Assembly (NCBI RefSeq): GCF_021018805.1
Contig: NC_086258.1
Span: 19,126,692 to 19,190,691, forward strand
From: Prinia subflava
Lineage: Eukaryota; Chordata; Aves; Passeriformes; Cisticolidae
Length of the DNA: 64,000 nt
Direction: 5' to 3'
Made by a program: the position numbers and the translations under genes. Positions 34,101-47,400 of this stretch are shown here, in pieces. How positions within the stretch are numbered: the first letter of the stretch is position 1; every line of letters starts with the position of its first letter. The notes beneath the pieces were generated by a model. That model was not told the DNA's origin and searched no databases. It worked only from the letters and a program-made list of their open reading frames with translations.

Positions 34101-35106
34101 TGAGATCCCAGCAGGTTACTGCAATCCACCTGATGTGAAAATCCAATGGACATGCTGCTAAGGAAAGTCACAGGAAAGCTCAGCTGCTGGACAGGTCTGA
34201 GCTGGTGGCATTTCTGTCCTGCTGGACAATTTCTGTCACCATACATCTCCAGCAATCCACAAACTACCCTTAAGCTGCTGACACAGGCAACAAAAATGTC
34301 CTCAGCCTACCTGGAATTGGTTCATACACTTCAGCAGTGACTACAAATCAGGTCCCTGTGGCTAAAACAAAACTAATCTGTTCTGAAACAGTAAAAAGTC
34401 TCTAGACAGTTGCCAGACAAAGGAGTGCCTGGAGAGAACTAACCTCTGCATCCAAATTTCCTTCATAAAGGGCTCTGGCTCACCCAAGGGCAATACTTCT
34501 AAGGCTGTTCAGACCTGGAACATGTTGGCTGCATCAGCAGTGAACATTGGTCACTGAATTTTGGGGCTTGGCTTGCTCTAGGTCCAATATAAAGTTTTTT
34601 TTCCCCTCTTTTCTTCTTTTCATACAAATATACAAAGAGTGTAAAAAAATTTAAAAAGTGAACTTTGCTGATTAAATGACAGACAAAGCTCCTGCACATT
34701 CAGAGCTGGGCAGTGTGAGGCCCTGCAGGCAGGAGCCTGGCAGAGCTCCCATCAGGGAGGACGGCTTTAACCAAGCTGGGTCAGTGAAAGAGCAGGGGGA
34801 CCGAAGGCATGAGCAAGTCATTTCAATCCACCTCGATCCTCCCCACGATCTCAACTCTTCCTCTGGAAAGCACGTGGAAGCCCCTCTTGCCCACTCTAAG
34901 TCCTTCTGGAAATAGTCAAAAATTTGTTATCACCTAAATAGAAAAGAGGAGAAACACAGACTCTTTGCAAATGGCCCTTTGATCTGTATTAAAAACAGCT
35001 CTCAAAGTTCATCAAGAGTTAGAATTAGTGGGGCACGGGTGAGGGGCAGTTTAGATACGGGATGTAAAATATTAAAAAGTGCTCTGCAACTAATTTTCTG
35101 TTTTTT

Positions 35107-35220
35107 CATGTGTGCATGTGCGTGTGTGTGCGCGTCCCTAGGCGCGCACAGCCACGCCCATCCACACACATATATACATATATATATATACACATACATA
35201 TATATATGTACGTATGTATA
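35107..35220. repeat. UNK: alternating purine-pyrimidine tract (TG, CG, TA) in UNK 3' UTR
   Basis: More than 100 bp of nearly continuous TG, CG, CA and TA steps about 50-160 nt after the UNK stop. It contains the inverted repeat TGTGCGCG / CGCGCACA (35127-35134 and 35143-35150, 8-nt loop) and a TA-rich half with two TATATACA 8-mers (35171-35178, 35185-35192). Such tracts favour Z-DNA or cruciform structure. Confidence 0.85.
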
Positions 35221-35269
35221 AAGTTAAAAAGTTCTCTAGGATATGCTCAGAAGGAGTGTCCTCGGGAGG

Positions 35270-35425
35270 TCACGACTGCAGAGGGTGGGGCCTGTTGGGG
35301 TGGCAGATGGGGCACTCGCCCTCCTCGGCGCACGTCTCGCACAGCACCGCGTGTTGGCACGGCAGCACCACCCGGTTCTCCTCCTGACACTTAAGGCATT
35401 TCACTGACTGCATCTGAAACACCGC
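35270..35425 (-). other. UNK: UNK last exon: C-terminal RING-like domain
   Basis: 51 codons plus stop. The ligands run KCLKC, LPCQH, LCETC, ECPIC, a C3HC4-like arrangement matching the UNK C-terminus. The protein ends PHPLQS; human ends in a similar LQS. The acceptor is TCTCTTGCAG at 35426-35435 read on -. Confidence 0.93.
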
Positions 35426-38400
35426 CTGCAAGAGAGGGGACAGGCCACGGCGCCAGCGTCACACACTGTCCTGGGTTATGTCACCAAAAATGTGTGTTCT
35501 GTTTCAGCTGTAGAAAGCAGTTGGGGGATGGTTTCTTTTTTCTTTATCTCTTGTAACTCCAGGGGAGGAGGGTGGATGCCCTCTGATAACAGCCCAGCTG
35601 TTAAACCAGGTGGGGCAGGGTTTGTGATCTCTGTCACCACTGCCCACCCTCGGGGATATCTTCTGTTCATGGGCCATTGAGGCTCACCAGTGACTGACAC
35701 ATTCCATCATCCATTGGGAGATGCTCCACCCAGTGGGGAGGAGCCAACCATTCCCTACCCAGATAAAAATGGGGACACAGGGACCCCAGACATTCCTCTT
35801 TTCACTGGATTCCCAGAGGAAGAGCGGACTCATCTCACCACCACTGAACCTGTCTACAGGATCATCTCTACTCCAACAGAACCACATTCTATATTCCATA
35901 TTCCTGGAACCATACTCCAGGAGGATTTATTTGGACTGCTTCCAGCACCCTGACAACAGGGTGTCAGGTCATATTCCTGACTCCATCAGGGTTTTCTAGG
36001 ACTTTTGTTTGTTTGCTTGCTTGTTTGTATTACTGCATTTGTATTTTTTAATATTCCTGGTAAAGAACCGTTCTTCCTATTCCCATATTTGTGCCTGAAA
36101 GCTCCTAATTGCAAAATTGTAATAATTTAGAGGGAGGGGGTTTTACATTCTCCATTCCAATTCCAAACCAAGACACACACACAGCGCAGTGGCTTGAGGA
36201 AGGGCAGGGAGAACTTGCAGCTGTCTACCCTGTTCATCTCCTGAAGCAAAAGTAAAGCAGCACAGTGTGATGCCTTTCAGGATCTTTAGGATCAACAGAG
36301 CAGCTTTGATTGATTTAAACTCAGCACTTTAAGCACAAGGAAGATGGAGTCATCTTCCTGTGAGCCAGCTAGAGCTCACTTTGATTTCATCTACCTGGAA
36401 ATGTTCTGATAGGCTTCTGATTTCTGGGTCTATTGGAGAAAAAGGGAAAAGCTGCAACCTGCAGGAGCAGAGAGGGCAGAGCCTGCCCTGCCAGGCCCTG
36501 GCACTCACCTTGTCCACCTTCTCCAGGTTTGCCCGCAGCTGTTTCTGCAGGGTGTAGAGCGATGAGAGCGAGAGCGTCTCCAGGTCAGAGAAGGAGCGCA
36601 GGAACTGCGGGTCCTGGCCGGTGTGGATCCTCTCCAGCTCCTCCTGCAGTTTCTTCACTTGCAGCTCCAAGGCTTCCCTCTGCTCCCGGGCCAGTTCACA
36701 TTCCATGTTAGCTGTGTTGGCGCGATCATTTGCCTCCTCTGCCTCCTTTTTCCAAGCATCACAAGCCTGCAAGTTCCAACAAAGAGGGTAAAAGAAGCGG
36801 TCTGAAAACTTGGTCTGTCTCCAAAGAGAAACCCAGGCAAAACTATCAATTTCCATACACTCCTCACACCAGTTCTGACCATTCTGCCCTGTTCCCAAAT
36901 TCTGAAACACGTTTGGAGCCTTACTTCAAGGCACTGCTCACTCCATATATCCCATCTGCTTGGGCTGTGGTTCTACTCATCTGGCTCGCAGCATTCAGGG
37001 GATGAACTTTGTATACTGACAAATTCTCACGGATCAAAGCTCTGAGACACTGTCAAACACTTCAGAGCATCTGTTGTGACATCTGGCCTTGCACTTCCAG
37101 CACCTGAACACACCAGGCCCGGTGATTTGATTTCCAAGGGAGAGGAAAGAATACTGAGAACTTGTAAAACCTACAGCTCTGTCCATCACCTCCGTGTCCA
37201 GAAAGAGCCTGCTGAAAGGCTGACACCCCCTTCTCCTTCACACTCCCTAATCCCAGGATTTGCCCAAGTACCTGCTTGGCTTGTTTCCAAGACTCTTCCC
37301 ACTGCTTTATTGTGCCGTTGGCTTCATCCAGTTCTTGTCGTAGCCGTGCCATCTCCGCAGCACCTGGACCTGACAGAAATGCAGGTGAGGTACTGGGCGA
37401 AAAACTCCCCGAAGCAAAGTGTTCCCATATGCTGCTGTTCATCCCATTTAAACCTGTTTCACAGGGAAATAGAGAGGGTTATGTCACAGGTGCTGGCAAT
37501 TTCCTTATTTCCTCCCTAACCCTGTGAAATCCAGGATTCAAAAATGTGTAGACAGGATAAAAATTTCATCTTAAGAATCAGTTTCATCCCTATTCCCCTG
37601 GAGTCCATCACAGAGGGGCTTTACAGGGAAATTTCACACCATCAGGCCTCATCTTTAGTGATACTTTAGTGATACTCCTCCTTTAGGGAGGAACCACTAC
37701 ACTGAGTGGAGGCAACTCTTGGATCAAGCTGGTTTTAGAAGCATCACTTCTACAGCAGAGCTGACTGCCAGCTTAAATGCTCTTTCTTTCAGCAGAACCC
37801 CTGACCTGCTCCTACCTCCCCACTTTTCAGTGCAGCACAGCCACCAGAGGTGGTTCACAGAGCCCACATGGTGCTTCCTCGACCCTACACCCTAAGAAAC
37901 TTCTGGTTTTGTCTCCTTAGTGTAGGGCTTGGAAAAAGAGCCTCACTTCCAAACAGTGATACAAAAATGCTCCAAGTCATTATTGTTTCCATACACAAGG
38001 AACAGAACTGGAAAATCCTGTTTATAAACAAGTAGGGACAATAGTATCTGTATCTGCTTCGTCCTCTGCAGAGTTCTAGCACTAAGCTAGTGAGCAGCAT
38101 CAGAGAAAACTAATTAGACATTTCCCTATTTTAGCTTGTTCAAATAAAGAACAGGAAGAAATTCAAGGCCCAGGAAACAAAGTAGTAGAATATCAGTTGT
38201 AGAAAAAACTGGTTATTTTTACAGAGTCCAGTGTTCATACTCTTCCAATAATTTTCACTTAAAATAAGCAGCCACACTTTGCATTCAGGGGAAAACTAGC
38301 AGGAAAAGGTAATATTGAGACAAGAGTGTGGATTCTTACCCACACAATTTGTTCCACTTGGATGTGGGAGTCATGCAGTGGTACTCACCACTGCCTGGGA

Positions 38401-41400
38401 ACATTCCTAAATCAAGCTGCCATTGGTAACTCTGATCTCACAGCAGCTAAACTGTGCCTGCAAGTGAACCCTGCAGCCAACAGCCTCTCACTGAGGTCTA
38501 TCCCAGCACCACTGACTTCACAGCCAACACACCAGTTACAAAATATACAGCTGAAAAACAGTAACTTGTCTTCACCAAGGGCTGAGGCACATGAACTCAT
38601 TCCCAGAGCAGCAAGGGATCTTTGCTGGCCCAGGCCACTTACCACAGATCCAATTCAGCTGCTCTGAAGGGTGCTCAGTTGAAAGCAACAAGTTTTAATG
38701 GAATCCCAACTCACATTTTGTTTTTTAAACCTCAGTTTTCTTGAATGGGAATCCAGCATTAAGCAGGATGCTGGCAAGCCACAAATTCTGCCACAGTGCT
38801 GACCAAGCTGATCTTGTAATTTAACTCCCTCTTTCCATCTGCTGTTCTCATTTCACATTGGAAGTATTAAGCTCCCTTGGGAAGGAAAGCCTTCTCTGCA
38901 CATTTTGCACCTAGCACAGTGGAAACCAGCCCAGAACTAGGTATTTTTAACTCAATTTCAATACAACTAAGTGATTAAATACACGCTTGACATGTTATGT
39001 GCATTCACTAAGTTAAATGGAACAGATGATTGACAACTGCTAAGAAACTATTTCAATATCTTCTCAAAACCCCAGCAAAAGATTTGTTGTGTTTATGGAA
39101 AAATATATTTTATAAATAAATTATTTAAATGCATTTGTGATTTTCCTGCAATTTTTGGCTTTTTATTTGTATAAATACACAGTCAAGATAAACATAACTC
39201 ATTTCCCCTGAAACAGCAAGTTTTCCTTTCCTTACAAAAACTGGGACGAACAGCCAGCCTCAACCTAATTAAGAGCAGAGATGGCCTCTGATGTCATTTA
39301 TTACAGTAATTGTAAAAGCTGTTAAAGCCAAACAAGCAGCAATGGCAAGCATGGAAGCATGGGCTTGGGCTGTGCAAACAAGGGATGCAGTTACACAGAT
39401 AAGTGCATGCAGAAATAGCTTACACAAGCATGTAATCATTTTATTAGGTTAAGCTGAATATTAAAGATTAAAGTGTATCTCAGATTTTAAGAGGCATTTA
39501 TGTCTAGCATCAATAGAAAGAATTAATATTTACTGTTATGAACAGAAATGAGCAAAACTGGTGTCCCTGTAGCCTGGAGGCCAAACAGTTTTATTTCTCA
39601 AGGTAATCCTGTGTCTTGATAATAAAATAGATTTGTCTGCTAAATTCCCTGTTCTTCTTGATACAGCTGAAGCACCAAAGTAATTTCTCTCCCTTCAGTC
39701 CCTCATGCAAGAGAAAGACCCTCGAGGAGGGGAAGGAGCAAAGGGGACAACACTGGAACACTGAATTTTTGGAAAGTCCAGACTGCAGAACTGGTGCAGT
39801 GCCAAACAGGAAAGAAGTTCCAGTGGCCTAGGCCTGCTCTAGAGCTCCCAGAAGCCAATCTGACCCACAAGCAGCCCCAAGGGCAAACTGCATTCCCTAC
39901 CTAAACTAAGCCAAGATGAGGACTCAGCTCTGAGCTTTGTATGAAGTCTCAGCAAAGCACCACTGACTGGAAAAGGCAGAGCTCTTTTCCCTGAAAGGCA
40001 TCATCAGAGCAAGGCAATTAACCTATCTGCCCCTTTTCCCAGCCTAGAAACAAGGGAAGTAGAGGGAATTGCTCCCTTGCTCATGAGGTATTAGCTGACT
40101 TTTGGTAAAGCAGCTTCTAGTCCCATTGCTGTTCTCATGGGAAGAAGAAATACATGGCAGCAGTGAAACAACACATTGAAATCAAAGCCAACTGAAAAGA
40201 AAATACTTACATGGCACAGACAGGCATGTACATGGGACACACACACTGTGCATTTACCTAATGATCCATGAGAAGCTGATGTCCCCAGGAATGTGTTTTC
40301 TGACTGGCTTAAGTGTCCCTGGGGCTGATGGAGGAAATGCGATGAGAGGCTGACCGGTGGAGAAGGAGAGGCGGAGTGAAAGGAGGCAGAGCTTCCAAGG
40401 GACCCGGGGATATTTACAGGAGCAGAACTTTGCAGCAAACTCCCACCTGGACAAAGAACACACAGAGAGGATGGCTATGTATGACCATGAGGTGTGGGCA
40501 CAGGCAGGAGTTCAGAGCAGCAGGTGTTGGTTCCCTTTCTCCTCCCTGAGCCCCTCGCGATTCCCTCCACTTCTCCTGAGGTTTCATTCCCCTCTCAGCC
40601 TTCAAGAGGAGCACTGAAGCTGCCATCCCATGACCCACATAGGTTCAAACCCTCCACAATTCAACAAATCACTCCTTCAGTGGCCAAAGGAACAAAAGGT
40701 TTTCTGAGCAAGCTCAGTCCCTGTCAGTCTAGAGAAGATGAATTTGATATCTAGTGAAATACTTTGTCATGAAAAATTCACTTCTAAGACATGTGCCTCT
40801 GCCTTTAATACTTCTAAACAACCTGTAGTGAGAAGACCACCATGTGGGGTGAGCTCATGATCTCAACCACTAAAAACCAGTGACTAGCTGTAGTTACATA
40901 TACCTGAGTGCCTGGATCTATCACTAATAAAAAATCCCAAATAAACAAAAGCCTAACCACAAAATTCATCAACTTCCCTTACACCAGAAGTTGTTCTGCC
41001 TGCCACTCACAGATTTAGGGAGACCTCAGCCCTGCTGTCTCCTCATCTGTGTCCCTCCTTAGGTCACCACATAACACCCAGGTCTGATGTGAAGAGAGGG
41101 AGAAGGGGAGGATCCCTAAGGCACTGCAGGTGGGGAGCAGCAGCAGCAGGGCTGGCAGCAGGCAGGGACTGTAAACCTCTAATCTTTGGCAGGGAAGTGG
41201 AAGTGATATTCATTCCACAGGTCCTTTCCTACCTCAGTACAGCTCCAGGCAGTGCAGTTCCCTTGGAAACCTTCAGACAACCAGAATTAGCTCCTGTTCA
41301 AACACCTGCTTTACACAGCAAGGGTAGCCAGAAACTACAACCACTTCCAAAAAGGCTGAGACATTTCTTTTTTCCCTGGACACCCTTCAGAGACAGGCAG

Positions 41401-44400
41401 AAGAGGCCTTAGCCCACCTCCATGTATCAAAATGAGACAGACATTACAGGAACCAAATCAGCAGACCATGATGACACTCTGACAGATGGATGGCATTACC
41501 AGGTCAGTGAGTTACAGTTTCCTGTTACAGCTAGGGAGAGTTTTCTGCTTAAGATGCAAATTGTTATACTTTGGCCTGATTTGAAATGCATCAGATGCCT
41601 TCTAGAGTCTACTTACACATTCAAAAAAAAAAAAAGAAAAAAAAAAGAAAAGAAAAAAGAAAAAAAAAAAAACGAAAAAAGGAAAAAAAAAAGGAGAAAA
41701 AAAAGGAAAAATAAAAATAAGGCAAGACCCATTCAGTCTCAAGAAACATCCCCAAGACACCTGGGCCCAATGGCAACAACTCAGCTCTAGTCAGTAAGGG
41801 CAAGCTCTCACTTCAAAGATGCTCAGGGGTTGCCAGAGTTTGTTGTAATTGTTGTTTTAACCAATGTAATTTTGGGACTGGTTTTAGAGCTTGGTTGGGC
41901 TGGCTCCACTGAGGTGACTGGGCAACACTGCTTGGCAGAAGATAAAGAAAGCTCTGTTGCTTTCATGTACCTATCATGATGCCACTCGTGTGGGGCACTG
42001 TGCTGCTGTCAAATGTCTTCTCCAGGGCAGCCACTCCGAATTCATTCAGGTCCAGGTCATCCAAGGCAGACTCTGCCAGACACAGAGGTACCAATTATGT
42101 TATAAAGGACCAACAACTTCAAGAGATAGGATGGCCCAAAGAGCCTACATGCAGAGGAGCCTGTGCTCGCTACCTCTCAGGGCCCTACTCTCCATCCTGC
42201 TCTCAGATGGTTTGGCAGAAGTGTCATGGGCAGCTTTTCAGTTCAGGTTCTTTAACCTGACCTGTTGCTTTGTGTCTTAAAGTATTCCCAAATGGTATAT
42301 GAAAACAAAAATCTGATTAATTAACAGCAGATCCCATAAGTCTTCCCCAAACTGCTCTTTTAAGTCTGTCCCTTACATACAGGAACGCTGGCTTATGGCA
42401 TGTCTGGGTCTGGTTTATGCTTTGTCCCTGATTCCCTGAAAAGCCACTTGGAAAAGAAATGTCAAGAGAAGGGAGCACTTGAAAAACATCTCTGAGGTTC
42501 TAATATTGGGTAAAATACAGCTTATTAATGCCTGAAACTGTTATATCTATTTGAACATGCCTCATCACTAATGATGATCAATATAATTCCATCCCACACA
42601 TGCCCACTCATTTCTATTATTATTTTTAACAAATTAGTGAGATCACCTCAGAAACGTTACATTTAATTAAAAAAGGAAAAAAAGAAAAAAAAAGAAGAAG
42701 AAAAACAGGTGACCAAAAAGCTTGTGCCTATCTAAGAGTGACTCCACTCTCTGGACTCTCCTGATCTCCTTTCTCTTACAGCCTCTGTCCTACACTCTAC
42801 AAAGGGCAAAGTCCTTACAATCCACCAGGTGGTAGCTCTGACTATAAAATTGTCATTTAGAACTGAGGGGTTGTAACTGTGGAAAATGCCCCTGTGATTT
42901 CCTGCCTAGTCCAAGACCTCTTTGTCACTTTGACAAAGCTAAAACTAAGGCCCTTTTACACCATGTGACATTCTGAGTGAGTGGCTCGGAGGCCTTGGGT
43001 TGGTCCCATGGGTGAATTTCATCCAAAATGACCTGCAGGAAACATCAGACGTGTCACAGTCACAGCACAAGCTTCAGGCATCTGCCAGCACTGACAGACA
43101 CGGAAAACTGGAGGTCACTGGAACACCCACGTTATTCCAAGTCTCATACCTGGTGATCCATGGCTGAGGAAGCCCTATTTTCATAAGTGAAAAAGGCCAA
43201 GTTACCTATGACAGACTCAACGGTGTCACTGGTTGGATAGAAGGGAAGGGCATTGGCATTCATGCCTGGAATGCTGCTGGTGCCGGCGGGGCTCGGGGGC
43301 GTTGCAGCCAGACTGGAGGTGATACTAGAGGAGATGCTGGATGTCAGAGGGCTCCCCACTGGGAGAATGCCCAGGATGTCCTGAAACAAGAGTGTGAAAA
43401 GCAAAAGAGGTAGGAAGTAAAACATCTATATAGAACAGCCCCTTAGAAACGTGCAGGAAAAGAGCCAAATGCCAGCAGCAAACCTGTTTCCTGCCTGCTT
43501 CCAACCTGACAGATGGCTACTGCTACCACTGGGCTGGGGGTGGGGAGAGATTAACAGCTTTTCTTTAATTTCTGTCGACTGTTCTCCATTCCATTCCCCC
43601 CTCCTCCAGCATTCTAAACATCTTTCAGGCTGCCCCAGAATTAACTCCTGTGACCCGCAGGTTGCATGCAATCACAGCCATGGGCCACACAATCACAGCC
43701 ATGGGCCACACAATCACTCACTCAGCCTTAGTTCAGCACACGACTTAGAACCTGATATTAAATTCCCTTTGCCAAATCCTTGAACTTAGATGACTCCAGA
43801 GATCCATTCCAGCTCAATTTTCTGTAATTTGAAGACTCTTCTCCTGCACAGTCCAGCCCTATGAATCTACCCTGAATTCACTCAGGTCTAACTACTCACA
43901 AATAACACCTCCAGCAAATCATCCCATCTTCATAAAGTAATCCCTCCAGCTGAGCAGCCCTAATGGTGTCTGGACTGTTATTTACTCCCTGCAGAGCTGT
44001 CTGGAACCACAGATTTCACTGTGGTGCTGGAAGCCCTGAGCTGGTTCAGAGCCCTGCCAGCAGTTCTGTACCTGTTTGGGCTGTAACAAAGGTTGCTCCT
44101 GGCTCCTGTGTTCCAGGGAGTGGGACTTCATTTTTGCTTGCTGCAGTAAAGAAATAAAACAAAAGATAAGCAGAGGGATTATTTAGCAAAATTAAAAATG
44201 GCTGGCTGCTGGCTTTGGAGAGGCCATGGGAAACACAGCCCACTCCTCTCTTGGGCTGCTCAAGGCACTGGAGAATTTGGAGAGAGGATGAGCACAGCAA
44301 ACTGAAAACATTCCAGATGATTTGCTTTCTGTACACCAAGACATCACTCCTAGAGTTATGCAGAGGCTTGTCACAGTGACATTTGCCTTTAATGCTGCTG

Positions 44401-47400
44401 TAAGACCCCTGCTAGCACAAAGCACATCCTAAGAACCAAGACCAAAACTGAATTATTTTGCCTTGCTATAACTAACTCATCAACCCTACTAGCATCTAAC
44501 ACTCAAAAAGAGCCAGAAATGGTGGGAGGCACACTGCATTGTTAAATTATGCAAGGGTTTTTCAGTTTGGGGAAAATAAAAGTATGTAGATTATGTTTTC
44601 CCTCAAACTTTTCCAACTGCCACCTAGGATTGCAAAGTAAAACACAGTGATAACTAACCAATTTTCAAAACAACATCATCAAACTAACTTTATAAAAAAA
44701 TCCTCCCTTCATCCACTAACATAAGAGCTCAAAGGCAGAAAATATAAGTGAGCCTATGGCTATCTGGAACTGCAAAACTGCATGAATGCAAATACACATT
44801 TAGAATCCCCCTATCCAGGCTACAAATTCAGCTTAAGGTTCTTCCAGCATTATATCCTTAATGGATATCAACTCTCTTGCCTTGCACCATCAGTCAGTTC
44901 TGCTGGAGTTCAGTTGGGAGATGGCCTCAGGAGCGTGTCAGTGTGTGACAGTCTGTCTGCTCCCTTCCTCTGTGCTGTGACACAGCACAGGGAGATCAAT
45001 CCCACCCTCTGGGCACAGAGAGGCAGCAAAAAAAGTGCTGGGAGTCAGCCCTGCTGGTTTACTCACTCTCCAACCCCCACAGTGTGAAACACAGACATAT
45101 TCCAGCCATAAAGCAAGCTCGATTTTTATCCCAAATCCAGGCAGGCACCATCTCTGCAGGAAACTGAGGCATGATGTGAAACAGCAGCACATGAGGCACC
45201 ACCCTGAGCTGAAGTGATATCCCTGACTTCTTGGCCTGAACAGTCTCATGACAAAAATAAATGAATGCTGGAGAGGAGTGATGTAACCAGACAGGCAAAA
45301 GAGCAGTGGAAGAATTCCTCCCTTGGTTTTATTTCATTACATCATTTTCTCTGCTCAGCTCTATGCCCATGGGCAGATGGAGAGGTCAAAGCCTGGCAGA
45401 CAGGCAGTCGGGAGATGGACACCGAGATCCTTCTGCAGTGGGGAGTGTTGTCTCACACCTCCCTGAACGGGCTCGCTCTCTTTGTGTGTGAGAGCTGTGC
45501 TCTGAGGGCCTCTGTGTGTGTGTGATAAGGCTCTGCTGCATGATCCAGCACAGCCCTGCCCTGTCTGACACCCCTCTGAACACACAATGTGCTGTCTCAG
45601 ACGTCAGCAGTGAGGGGAGGGCACACACGCGGCCGTGCCCCCACTGAGAGGCTTCCTGCCAACGTGGGGAGCTGGCTCTGCTGCTCTTAGGTCTTACTGG
45701 AAGTGCTTTTTTTTTCCTTTAAGGAGGAGAAAAGTGAGCATATTCCCAAGTTAGCCCCAATTCCCACTGCCTGGAATTCACACAACACAAGGGAAAAATA
45801 GAGCAAACAAAATGTTACCACTAAGCCAGCCTCCTTTAGCTCTGAATAACATTAGAAAGGGCACACATTGAGACAGACATTCAAAGGACAGGCTGAAATT
45901 CTCCAGCTCTCTCTGCTGCAGTCAGGGAAGAGAACAAGGGACATAAATTATGAGTGAAACTAAATGTTTTCTGACCAGCATGGAACAAACCTACTGTGCT
46001 GTGTGTCAAGACTTGGGAACACCTCCTGGTCATGGCATTCAAGTCCTTCCAGTGCAGCCAGCATTTTTCCAGCTTGCTAAATCTTTTGGGACTTGGGAAA
46101 AGTATTTTTAGCTTTAACTGCTGGCTCAGCCTTACCATAAACTATGTGGAATCTATTAAGACAGAAGGTGCATTTTTCATTCTAGTAAGTTAGAAACTAT
46201 TTGTACCAATTCTACAGGGAAAAATGACAAGCCCATTGCAGAACTGAGCCAGGGTCTGCTCTGATGTTTTCATACAGGAGCTGACAAAGTTAAATGCTTC
46301 ATTATTGGACTAATTTACAAGGTATTTGAGAATCTCTGGTGCCCACTGCAGCCAAAGGGAATTACAGCAGAATTTAAAAGGTAAGTAATTATAGATTAAA
46401 GTAAAATTAAATCAGGACACTTATGAGACACCTAATTTTGTCTGTAAAAGCCTGGCATAAGGTAACTGTGATTACTTCTGCCTATACCTTAATAGCTATT
46501 TATTCCTATTTAACACAGGTTTTGCTTAATTAAAGCCACATAATTAAGCAGCTACGTGAATACAGTATCTTTGTAGCACAGATCTGACTTCAGATACAAA
46601 TGCTCATCATCTGGCCCTCCTTTGAGAAGTCCTATTCATGCTCCTTCCCCTTTCTCCTTGGCTCAGGCTTGCTGCCCATTTTCTCCAAAGCAGGGCCTCC
46701 TTGGCACCCTGCCTCTGCTGGCAGCAGACAGGGGTTCTCTCAGTCCTTCAGCTCTGGGTTCACTCCTCCTTTGCAGCAGAGGCCACAGAGAACGAGGACA
46801 TGTTTTTCCTTTTGTTTCTAAACAACTGTTACAAGCTGCTGTGCCTGCAAGAAGTGCCAGGATCACAGCATGCTCTGCTCTTTACCCCCAAAGACGTGTT
46901 GCATCAATTTGCACTTTCCTAAGGCACATCCCCCTTAAGCCAGACAAAGGGAGCATTGATAGGAGAGCACACATGCATATAGCTTAATCTGGATTTGTCA
47001 CTGCATCATTTTAATTAGACTAAACAGTGCTCAAGACTGGCCCCACTGCAAAGCTTGGCCATATTTTCCCAAAGCCATAAAAAGAAATAAAACCCACGGA
47101 GTCTGCTTCTAAATTCAACTACTTTATGCAGGACCTTGTCTGGACAGGATATTTCCACAGTTTTCTCACAGCAGGACAGGCTCATTAAGACTGACTTCTT
47201 TAATGTCACAGACCAAAGATAAAACATGGTCAGGCTGAAAGCAGCACTTCTTGTCCTCTCTGTTCTCAGGCAACACAGACCTGGTGTTCTTATCCTTTTT
47301 TATACTCTTGTCCAAAAGAACTTGTAGGAGATACTTTTGCAGGCACCTCCTCATACAAGTAGCTATTCTCCTCCTCTTAAATCAAGATAAAATTACAAAC

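Larger units (their letters stand above)
31150..35269 (-). other. UNK: UNK 3' UTR (probable, about 4 kb)
   Basis: AT-rich sequence following the UNK stop codon on the - strand. It lacks recognisable exons and has many T- and A-rich runs (33480-33600, 33730-33840). The far limit is inferred from the AATAAA on the - strand at 31171-31176. Other TTTATT hexamers on + (near 33460 and 33565) could give shorter transcripts. Close to the stop, in RNA sense, are two UGUAUAUA Pumilio-type motifs and a GC-rich hairpin. Confidence 0.5.
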
